The notes beneath the pieces are model-generated. The model saw nothing but the letters and a program-made list of their open reading frames with translations, did not search any database and was not told the DNA's origin. From the NCBI GenBank assembly GCA_030621105.1, contig JAUXIH010000072.1, positions 1-5,646 of the forward strand: 5,646 nt of DNA. The letters run 5' to 3'. The position numbers were made by a program, and so were the translations under genes. Positions 1-5,646 of the stretch are shown piece after piece; position 1 is the stretch's first letter, and each line of letters starts with the position of its first letter. The DNA comes from Dehalococcoidia bacterium (GTDB lineage Bacteria > Chloroflexota > Dehalococcoidia > GIF9 > AB-539-J10).

Positions 1-1604
1 TCAAGGTTCAGGGTACCGTGCAAGATGTGAGTGGCAATCCTGCTGACGGACAGGGGGTGGAGGCCTTTATCAACCCCCAAAAAGAAACCGAGGGTGGTTT
101 ATTAATAGGCGAGGGAAAAACCACCTCCCAAGGCTACTTTGATATCGAAGCTACTATTCCTTCAGAAATGGACGTCGGAGATTACCATATATTGGCACAT
201 TGCCTCAAAAGCCCCAGATATATGGAATCATGGAGCGACCCGGTAGTAAAAGTCGTTACGGATACCAATCTCAGCATGCAGGTGCCTTCCAGAGTCAAGA
301 CGCAGGAATCTGTGACACTAAGGGGAAATCTTACAGAGGAATTCGGCGAGCCACTTGCCGGGCAACGGATAGCTGTCTATCTAGCGGATAAAAAAGTTGC
401 TGAACTAACCACAGATGAAGATGGTAAATTCACCTGGGAACAAGGCTTCGACAAGTCCGGTACTTATACCCTTAAAGTAGACTTCGCTGGCTCAGACTAC
501 TATCTTGAATCAAGCCGGGAAGCAGAATTTCAGGTGTTGACTCCTACTACCGTCAAGTTAGATGTCATAAGTCCAGACACCATAACGGGAGCGTCAGTCT
601 CTGAACCGATTCTAATAACCGGAAGCCTATTTGAGGAGATTACCAAGATGCCGCTGCCAGATCAGGAGATTGAAATATTTATAGACGGCGAACCTGTGGG
701 AGATACACTAATCACTAATAAAGAAGGCTCTTTCAAGATTGAGTATACTTTCGACGAGGTGGGACACTATCAGATAGAAGCCAGATTCTCCAGCGTTCCC
801 TTCTACTGGGAATCCAGCGTTAGGGTCGATCTTGAAGTTTTCCCGGCACCCGGCGTTTCTCCCTGGTCATACTTAATAATCGTGCTGTCCCTTGTGCTGG
901 CCGGAATCGGAGGCTTCTTTACATACCGGTGGCAAAAGCAGCGTCAACTGCTTGCAGTGTCGGCAACCATTGCCCCATCGGCAACTCAGGCTGTTCCCTT
1001 ACCACGAAGAGAGGAACCGAGCCATGAGGTTTCCCTCGCCATAGAGTTTCCTCAGATTAAAAATCCCTTTCCTGATGTCTGGGGACTGGATGAGGCTCTG
1101 GAAATAGTCTGCCATTTGGCAGGTCCGCAAGGTTATGGACTTGCCACCAAGCCTCTGGAGGTCTATCTTAACAGTAAACTCATCACCCGATTAACCACGG
1201 ATAAAAGTGGTACGGGAAAATTGAACTATACCTTTACCGAGAAGGGACAACATGAGCTGATGGTGAGGAGCAAAGAAGAGCCTGAAGTTAAAGATGTTTC
1301 GGCACAGCGTACCCTGCGCATTGTGGACTATCGAGAGGAGATAGTAAACCTCTTTGAGGCTCTGTTAAACTGGTTCCATGAACTGGGTATTGAGATAAGC
1401 ACGGAATCGACGCCGCACGAGATAGAATACCGGGTACTCAATGCCGGTAAGGGTATACCTGAGAAAGATATGGCTAAGGTGGTAAACTGCTTCGAAGAGG
1501 CAGACTATAGCCTTCACTCCATAAACAGGAGCCATTACCAAGCTATGTATCTGGCACAGAGGGAGATAAGAGAGCATGGAGGAGAGTCTGCAAGAGAGTC
1601 CTAA
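1..1604 (+). CDS. Membrane-anchored Ig-like repeat protein with C-terminal DUF4129-like domain (5' partial)
   Basis: The reading frame is open to the left edge (first full codon at base 3, reading K-V-Q-G-T-V before Q-D-V-S), so the GTG at 18 is internal to a beta-strand and the true start lies upstream. Residues below count from that GTG. Three Ig-like beta-sandwich repeats lie at about 1-82, 83-176 and 177-275; each ends with a Y-x-E-S motif (Y68, Y162, Y263), and the second and third share a G-x-PL/LP-x-Q-x-I, T-x-D/K-x-G-x-F and G-x-Y layout. A single transmembrane helix spans about 284-303, followed by basic residues R304, K307 and R309, which predicts repeats outside and C-terminus inside. 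A fourth, more divergent Ig-like segment covers 337-436. Residues 438-520 resemble DUF4129, with a long helix, T465-P466-x-E468 and a second helix ending in an A-x-Y-S segment. Such tails are known from TgpA-like transglutaminase membrane proteins; whether a transglutaminase core lies upstream is not visible. Domain calls are by eye; the enzymatic role is unknown. Confidence 0.85.
   Translation, partial: KVQGTVQDVSGNPADGQGVEAFINPQKETEGGLLIGEGKTTSQGYFDIEATIPSEMDVGDYHILAHCLKSPRYMESWSDPVVKVVTDTNLSMQVPSRVKTQESVTLRGNLTEEFGEPLAGQRIAVYLADKKVAELTTDEDGKFTWEQGFDKSGTYTLKVDFAGSDYYLESSREAEFQVLTPTTVKLDVISPDTITGASVSEPILITGSLFEEITKMPLPDQEIEIFIDGEPVGDTLITNKEGSFKIEYTFDEVGHYQIEARFSSVPFYWESSVRVDLEVFPAPGVSPWSYLIIVLSLVLAGIGGFFTYRWQKQRQLLAVSATIAPSATQAVPLPRREEPSHEVSLAIEFPQIKNPFPDVWGLDEALEIVCHLAGPQGYGLATKPLEVYLNSKLITRLTTDKSGTGKLNYTFTEKGQHELMVRSKEEPEVKDVSAQRTLRIVDYREEIVNLFEALLNWFHELGIEISTESTPHEIEYRVLNAGKGIPEKDMAKVVNCFEEADYSLHSINRSHYQAMYLAQREIREHGGESARES
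1558..1565 (+). promoter_or_regulatory. Probable ribosome binding site for the second gene
   Basis: The purine run AGAGGGAG lies inside the coding sequence of the first gene, 10 bases before the ATG at 1576. The spacing is slightly long, and further purines (AAGAGAG) fill part of the gap. It supports initiation at 1576 despite the 29-base overlap with the preceding gene. Confidence 0.5.
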
Positions 1605-2805
1605 ACCTAGTATCGGGCAAGCTATACGGCCTCTGCTTTTCACGGTAATAGCTTGCGGGGTAGTCATTTACCTTTTTTCTTCTACTGGTCCTGTTTCCAG
1701 ATATGCGGACTTGAGTTTTTTAGTCGCGCCGCTTCTGGGTTACTATATCTTCCGTCTCCTTTCCCGGTTGAGCTCTACTTACTTGCCTGTCTATTTACCC
1801 TCATACTATGGTTCGGCTGCCGCCTATATCTTCAACGGAATAGCTTTCTCCTTCTTCTTTTACCACTTGTTGGGGGAGGCTATGCTCTTCACCCGTATCC
1901 CGGCACTGGAAGGACTTGGATGGCTATTCTCTACACTTAGCAGTGCCACCGGATATGTCATTCTGTTCATTTCTGGTTGTGTTCTGAATAAGCTGGTGGG
2001 GCTCTTTAGCGAATTGTCATGGGGACGGCAAGTTTATCCTCCTGGTAACGCCTTAGGGCAATTCCTTATCGGATTAAGCCTGTGGCAGGTTCTGGCTGCC
2101 TTTTCCGATTCTTGGGCTCCCATGAACCGGATTGGACTGGTTCTTTTTGCCGGGATGCTGGCGGTGGCAATTGCCAACATCGGCGCTTATGGGGAGAAGT
2201 TGAAAAACCCTTTCATTGCCGACGCTTCCCGGTGGCTGCGGCAGTCCCCGCATGTAAAATTCATTCTGGGAGCACTGATAGCAGCTTACATCATTTTTAT
2301 CCGCCCCGCTATTGTTGGCGTTTTCCGCTATGCGCCGCTTATAGAGTGGGTTATCGTATGCATTGCAGCCTGGCGACTCTTCGAGGGCATCAAATCAGGA
2401 CTCAAGACACACTGCGCTGTATTGCTCCAGGAAAGCGACTGGAGGAAACATGTGCAGCAGATAGCTGACCGGCAAGGCCTGGATTTCATCCACCTGGGGG
2501 ACATACAGCATGGCTTTGTAACTCAAGGCGATAGGGACGCTTTACTAATCTATCTGGTGTTGCTCCTGAATGACAACAGTCTCCCCGTTGCTGAGATAAA
2601 TCGAATACTGCATCCGTTGATAAGTCACCAGGACGCGAAAATGCCCTGGTTTGCCTTCGGCTGGGAGCAGCGTCGTATTTTAAGGCGGAATGAGAAGGAG
2701 CGACAGCGTATTCTCAACGAAATCATGGAAAATCTGAAGGCTATCACTTCCCCTGCCTATCAAAAGATAAAGGAGCGGACTGATGAAAAAAATGAGCCTG
2801 GTTGA
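1576..2805 (+). CDS. Unrecognised polytopic membrane protein with soluble C-terminal domain
   Basis: This 409-residue protein is not a family I recognise. After a short polar N-terminus (residues 1-16) come about eight hydrophobic stretches, near 18-35, 45-63, 79-100, 120-138, 160-177, 185-203, 227-245 and 253-269. The rest, about 270-409, is polar and probably helical, with a charged end rich in R, K and E (365-409) that could form a coiled coil. An aromatic segment P-W-F-A-F-G-W (357-363) stands out within it. The ATG at 1576 is chosen because an AGAGGGAG site precedes it and the hydrophobic core starts soon after. It overlaps the first gene by 29 bases and the MoxR gene by 23, so it is almost certainly co-translated with both. 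The position suggests a membrane partner of the MoxR/DUF58 machinery; this is inference. No catalytic or transporter motif was seen. Confidence 0.85.
   Translation: MEESLQESPKPSIGQAIRPLLFTVIACGVVIYLFSSTGPVSRYADLSFLVAPLLGYYIFRLLSRLSSTYLPVYLPSYYGSAAAYIFNGIAFSFFFYHLLGEAMLFTRIPALEGLGWLFSTLSSATGYVILFISGCVLNKLVGLFSELSWGRQVYPPGNALGQFLIGLSLWQVLAAFSDSWAPMNRIGLVLFAGMLAVAIANIGAYGEKLKNPFIADASRWLRQSPHVKFILGALIAAYIIFIRPAIVGVFRYAPLIEWVIVCIAAWRLFEGIKSGLKTHCAVLLQESDWRKHVQQIADRQGLDFIHLGDIQHGFVTQGDRDALLIYLVLLLNDNSLPVAEINRILHPLISHQDAKMPWFAFGWEQRRILRRNEKERQRILNEIMENLKAITSPAYQKIKERTDEKNEPG
2770..2775 (+). promoter_or_regulatory. Strong Shine-Dalgarno site for the MoxR gene
   Basis: AAGGAG sits 7 bases before the ATG at 2783, inside the 3' end of the preceding gene. 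It decides the start in favour of 2783 over the in-frame ATG at 2792, which would have a 16-base spacer. Confidence 0.8.
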
Positions 2806-3763
2806 AGCCAAAGAGGTTTGTGAACAGATTATGGAGGCTGTAGCGGCGGTTTTTGTGGGGAATAAGCCCCTGCTGCGAAAGCTTCTGGCTGCCGGTTTGG
2901 CCAATGGCCATGTCCTTTTCGAGGACTACCCCGGTTTGGGTAAGACCCTGCTTGCCAAGGTTTTTGCCAAGGTCATCGGTTGCCAATATACCCGTATCCA
3001 GTTTACCCCCGACCTTCTTCCCGCCGATATTGTAGGCACCAGGATATGGCGGCAGCAAGACTCCCAGTTCGAGCTGGTCAAGGGCCCGATCTTTACCCAC
3101 GTGTTGTTGGCCGATGAAGTCAACCGCACCCCTCCCAAGACACAGGCAGCCTTACTGGAGGCAATGGAAGAGCGCCAGGTTACCATAGATGGTGAAACCA
3201 ACACTCTGGAGTTGCCTTTCTTTGTACTTGGCACACAAAACCCTATTGAACAGGAGGGAACCTATCCCCTTCCCGAAGCACAGCTGGATCGCTTCATGCT
3301 CAAGATGTCCACCGGTTACGCCCAGTCTCTGGAAGAGGAAAGCACTATCCTGACACGCCGCATAAAGTGGCATAAAGATGACCCCACCATAGACGTTAAG
3401 CCCGTTATCTCCGCTGAGCAGTTTTTAGCCCTTCAAGACCTGGTGGAGCACCAGATATATATTGATAAGTCCATACTCGATTACGTTAGCCAGATAGTAC
3501 GAGCCACCAGGGAACATCCAAAGATAGAAATTGGCGCCAGTCCGCGGGGAGGCTTGTCCTTACTCAAGGTCTCCCGCGCGATGGCTCTTATCCATGGTCG
3601 AGACTTTGTAACCCCCGACGATGTAAAAATTTTTACCGTAGATACTCTAGCGCACCGCATTATCCTTAACATCGAGGAGTCACTTGAGGGGCTAAGCCCG
3701 GATGTAGTGGTTGAAGAAATTGTTGCCAGTATTCCCGCACCGGTAGAGTTCTCGCCGAGGTAA
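2783..3763 (+). CDS. MoxR-family AAA+ ATPase
   Basis: A full-length MoxR ATPase of 326 residues, usual for the family. The AAA+ core carries the Walker A motif E47-D-Y-P-G-L-G-K54-T55, the MoxR signature G-P-I-F around 101-104, Walker B with L-L-A-D111-E112-V-N-R, sensor 1 around G-T-Q-N153-P, the arginine finger in P-E-A-Q-L-D-R170-F, and sensor 2 in G-A-S-P-R255-G-G. The C-terminal lid helices follow to residue 326. All expected ATPase residues are present, so it should bind and hydrolyse ATP as a cytoplasmic oligomeric ring. MoxR proteins are thought to act as chaperone-like factors that mature or remodel partner complexes, often through VWA or DUF58 proteins; the DUF58 gene lies 4 bases downstream, matching this pairing. 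The start at 2783 is supported by AAGGAG 7 bases upstream and overlaps the previous gene by 23 bases. The specific client is unknown; the neighbouring membrane proteins are the obvious candidates. Confidence 0.97.
   Translation: MKKMSLVEAKEVCEQIMEAVAAVFVGNKPLLRKLLAAGLANGHVLFEDYPGLGKTLLAKVFAKVIGCQYTRIQFTPDLLPADIVGTRIWRQQDSQFELVKGPIFTHVLLADEVNRTPPKTQAALLEAMEERQVTIDGETNTLELPFFVLGTQNPIEQEGTYPLPEAQLDRFMLKMSTGYAQSLEEESTILTRRIKWHKDDPTIDVKPVISAEQFLALQDLVEHQIYIDKSILDYVSQIVRATREHPKIEIGASPRGGLSLLKVSRAMALIHGRDFVTPDDVKIFTVDTLAHRIILNIEESLEGLSPDVVVEEIVASIPAPVEFSPR
3757..3760 (+). promoter_or_regulatory. Ribosome binding site for the DUF58 gene
   Basis: GAGG (followed by TAAG) in the last codon of the MoxR gene lies 7 bases before the ATG at 3768. 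The stop codon of MoxR falls in the spacer, so a terminating ribosome would be placed directly at the next start. Confidence 0.65.
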
Positions 3764-3767
3764 GACA

Positions 3768-5075
3768 ATGCTGACCACACATTCCACCAGATTCATTGCT
3801 CTCTTTACTGGCTTACTGTTAGCCGGGTTGTTCTTGGGTAACCTGATTATGCTGGCCATGAGCTTGGTGCCCTTAAGTCTGCTCCTCATTGGGTTGCTTA
3901 TTGAGCCACCAAAACGCCTCAGTATACGTGCCAGTGAGATCAAAACTCTCATCTGGTTGGGAGACGTGGTTAAGATTCAGTGGGAGGTGACGATAAGCGA
4001 TGGCTTCGGCATCGTCTCTTTCTTTCAAGAACTGCCCAGGCACTTTGCCCTTGTTGATGGTAACAACATTAAGCTTTGCTGGAAAGGTTGGGGTTCCCGC
4101 ACCATCACCTTCGGCTACAAGGTACGCTGTGCCAAGCGGGGTAGTTACATCTTACCTCCGGTTCAGTGGGAAGCCCGCCAAGCCCTAGGACTGACACAAA
4201 CGCAGCAGGGCACACTCGGAGAACCTGTCGAACTGGTGGTACAGCCTAAAATCCTGAACCTGAGACGGATAAGAGGTGTGGCTGGTATTGCTACCTCACC
4301 CTTTCCGGTGATTGATATCGCTAAGATAGGCGTGGCTACTACTGATTTTCGGGAGATAAGGAACTACGTCCATGGTGATCCGGTCAAGGATATTAACTGG
4401 AAAGCCACTGCTCGTAAAGCTGCTCAGGGGCAGCCATGGCCTCTTGTCAACGAATATGAGGTAGAAGGGAAGAAGGCTGTCTGGCTCTTCCTGGATGCTG
4501 CCTCATATCTGGAGGTTGGCACCGATATCGAGAATGTCTTCGAATATTGCTTGGAAGCTGCTAGCGGTGTGGCTTACTATTTTACCGACCGTGGCTACCG
4601 TGTGGGCATGTATATCTATAATGATGGGGATAAACTCTTCTATCCAGATACCGGCAAAAAGCAGTTCCTTAGGATATCGCGGGATCTAATAAAACTAAAT
4701 ACCACCGACCAGTTTGATGAATTTCCCAAAGCCATTGAGAAATGCCGCCGGTACCTCCTTGGCTATAACCCGTTATGCATCATAATCACCAGACTGGATA
4801 GTAATGCCGGTGAAACTGTCGTGGGCGGTGTTACCAAACTGCGCCAGATCCGCGGACGCAGGCGACGCAAGCTACCAGTTATGGTAATAAGTATCGCCGG
4901 TTACCATGTTATCCCCAAGCTGGGCCAGTATGACGAGAATACGGCATTAATGCTACAGCTTCATAGCAGGCCACTGGTGCAGCAACTGCGGCGACTGGGT
5001 ACCTCTGTTCTGGAATGGAACCCCGGCCAAGAGAACTTCAGCACCGCTTTGTTGAGGCAGGTAAAGACAAAATGA
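3768..5075 (+). CDS. DUF58 domain-containing membrane-anchored protein
   Basis: A complete 435-residue DUF58 protein, typical length. Two adjacent hydrophobic helices (about 9-26 and 28-45) form an N-terminal membrane hairpin. Residues about 48-160 look like a beta-rich domain. The DUF58 signature lies at 193-216: D193-F-R-E-I-R-N-Y-V-H-G-D204, then I209-N-W211 and A-T-A-R216. A VWA-like alpha/beta fold follows from about 237, beginning V-W-L-F-L-D243. The metal-binding D-x-S-x-S motif of canonical VWA domains is degenerate here, reading D243-A-A-S-Y247, so metal-dependent binding may be altered. A basic patch, R-G-R-R-R-R-K, lies at 362-368. The start at 3768 follows MoxR by 4 bases with GAGG at suitable spacing; the stop overlaps the next start as ATGA. 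DUF58 proteins commonly pair with MoxR ATPases and are proposed to link them to envelope clients; the precise function is not established. Confidence 0.95.
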   Translation: MLTTHSTRFIALFTGLLLAGLFLGNLIMLAMSLVPLSLLLIGLLIEPPKRLSIRASEIKTLIWLGDVVKIQWEVTISDGFGIVSFFQELPRHFALVDGNNIKLCWKGWGSRTITFGYKVRCAKRGSYILPPVQWEARQALGLTQTQQGTLGEPVELVVQPKILNLRRIRGVAGIATSPFPVIDIAKIGVATTDFREIRNYVHGDPVKDINWKATARKAAQGQPWPLVNEYEVEGKKAVWLFLDAASYLEVGTDIENVFEYCLEAASGVAYYFTDRGYRVGMYIYNDGDKLFYPDTGKKQFLRISRDLIKLNTTDQFDEFPKAIEKCRRYLLGYNPLCIIITRLDSNAGETVVGGVTKLRQIRGRRRRKLPVMVISIAGYHVIPKLGQYDENTALMLQLHSRPLVQQLRRLGTSVLEWNPGQENFSTALLRQVKTK

Positions 5076-5646
5076 GGGCTCGTATTACTATGGTTAGTAT
5101 CGCCGAGTTGACGCTGATTGCTGCCCTCAGTGGTAGTGGCACCTATGCCTTCATAAACTCCAGTATCTATAGCTGGGTCAAGAACTTTGGAGAAGCTATC
5201 AATCTTCCTCTATCCTACATCCCCATCGTACTCTGGGGGCTTCTATCTCTTTATGGCGTGTTCAACATAACCCTTAGGGGACAGGGCAGTGGCGGTTTTG
5301 TCTTTCTTGTAACCTTGTTATCGCTACCTTCCATATTGAGCCATAATATTCTGAACTGGCTTGGAATCTCCGGTTTAGAATTCACACTGAGCACAAGTCT
5401 CGGTTTTTATGAAGTGTTAGTCTTAGGTGTTCTCATAATCACTGGCTATGTCGTACTCAATCGTATGCACCTTTTTAAACAGGCACGACGCAATCTGACA
5501 GCAAGGGGAGCTAATCCTGTCGATATAGAGAGCGTGACTTTCAATAGTTACCTTGTGTTAATTCTGACTATCGCTGTGGCCCTGGTTGCTACCACTGCGA
5601 TTGCATTTCTGTCTCGTAACCTCGAACTCCTGGTTCTTGACTACAT
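5072..5646 (+). CDS. Unrecognised polytopic membrane protein (3' partial)
   Basis: An open frame starts at the ATG at 5072, overlapping the DUF58 stop in an ATGA arrangement, and runs 191 codons to the right edge without a stop. AGGT at 5059-5062 is a modest ribosome binding site. The protein begins M-R-A-R-I-T-M-V-S-I; a second ATG at residue 7 is possible, but the ATGA coupling favours the first. Hydrophobic segments lie near residues 8-28, 46-66, 75-93, 111-130 and 158-180, giving four or five membrane helices in the visible part. A polar, basic loop (about 131-157, starting R-M-H-L-F-K-Q-A-R-R) separates the last two and is probably cytoplasmic. No conserved motif or family was recognised. 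Codon use looks like that of the preceding genes, and the tight coupling argues that it is a genuine member of the MoxR/DUF58 operon. Its full length and any C-terminal domain are outside the window. Confidence 0.85.
   Translation, partial: MRARITMVSIAELTLIAALSGSGTYAFINSSIYSWVKNFGEAINLPLSYIPIVLWGLLSLYGVFNITLRGQGSGGFVFLVTLLSLPSILSHNILNWLGISGLEFTLSTSLGFYEVLVLGVLIITGYVVLNRMHLFKQARRNLTARGANPVDIESVTFNSYLVLILTIAVALVATTAIAFLSRNLELLVLDY

Noticed and set aside
18..20. GTG at 18 as the start of the first gene
   Set aside because: The frame is open to the left edge and the preceding codons (K-V-Q-G-T) continue the beta-strand pattern; there is no ribosome binding site before 18.
1365..1667. Minus-strand frame spanning the junction of genes one and two
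   Set aside because: It is antisense to the DUF4129-like tail and the start of the membrane protein, with no supporting domain.
2082..2468. 128-codon plus-strand frame inside the second gene
   Set aside because: The product is a cysteine-, arginine- and histidine-rich composition typical of an out-of-frame reading, and the in-frame membrane protein explains the sequence.
2744..3100. 118-codon reading frame on the minus strand opposite the MoxR gene
   Set aside because: It lies antisense to a certain ATPase gene with all motifs intact; its own product shows no recognisable domain, so it is a shadow.
3761..3767. The MoxR-DUF58 gap as a site for a terminator or promoter
   Set aside because: Only 4 bases separate the genes, too few for either, and no hairpin with a T-run was seen around it.
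3481..3952. Two minus-strand frames over the MoxR-DUF58 junction
   Set aside because: Both are serine/arginine-rich antisense readings of well-supported genes, and nothing suggests an antisense gene.
4851..4871. Basic patch R-G-R-R-R-R-K in the DUF58 protein as a nucleic-acid-binding site
   Set aside because: A short basic loop in a membrane-anchored DUF58 protein is more simply a surface loop; no other nucleic-acid-binding feature is present.

Overview
The window is a single dense block of five same-strand genes (all +), with no intergenic gap larger than 4 bases. It is open at both ends: the first gene has lost its 5' end and the last its 3' end. No RNA gene, insertion sequence, CRISPR array, promoter or terminator is visible, so this looks like the interior of one long operon.

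Layout: (1) 1-1604, the C-terminal part of a membrane-anchored protein with three Ig-like repeats, one transmembrane helix, a fourth Ig-like segment and a DUF4129-like tail; (2) 1576-2805, an unrecognised membrane protein with about eight helices and a soluble C-terminal domain; (3) 2783-3763, a MoxR-family AAA+ ATPase; (4) 3768-5075, a DUF58 protein with an N-terminal membrane hairpin; (5) 5072 to the window end, an unrecognised polytopic membrane protein. Junctions are a 29-base overlap, a 23-base overlap, a 4-base gap and an ATGA overlap. Each downstream start has a plausible purine-rich ribosome binding site, so the genes are probably translationally coupled.

How they may work together: MoxR ATPase plus DUF58 is a widespread bacterial and archaeal pair, often next to transglutaminase-like/DUF4129 membrane proteins. 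MoxR ATPases are thought to act as chaperone-like remodelling factors, with VWA/DUF58 proteins as adaptors. Here the Ig-like/DUF4129 protein and two polytopic membrane proteins are natural candidate clients or complex partners at the cell envelope. That functional link is inference from gene order. The two unrecognised membrane proteins are the least explained part of the window.

Organism: base composition looks near 50% GC by eye, Shine-Dalgarno sites are clear, and ATA and AGG/AGA codons are used freely. The Ig-like/DUF4129 architecture beside MoxR-DUF58 would fit an environmental Chloroflexota (Dehalococcoidia-like) genome, but other bacteria or an archaeon cannot be excluded from this window.
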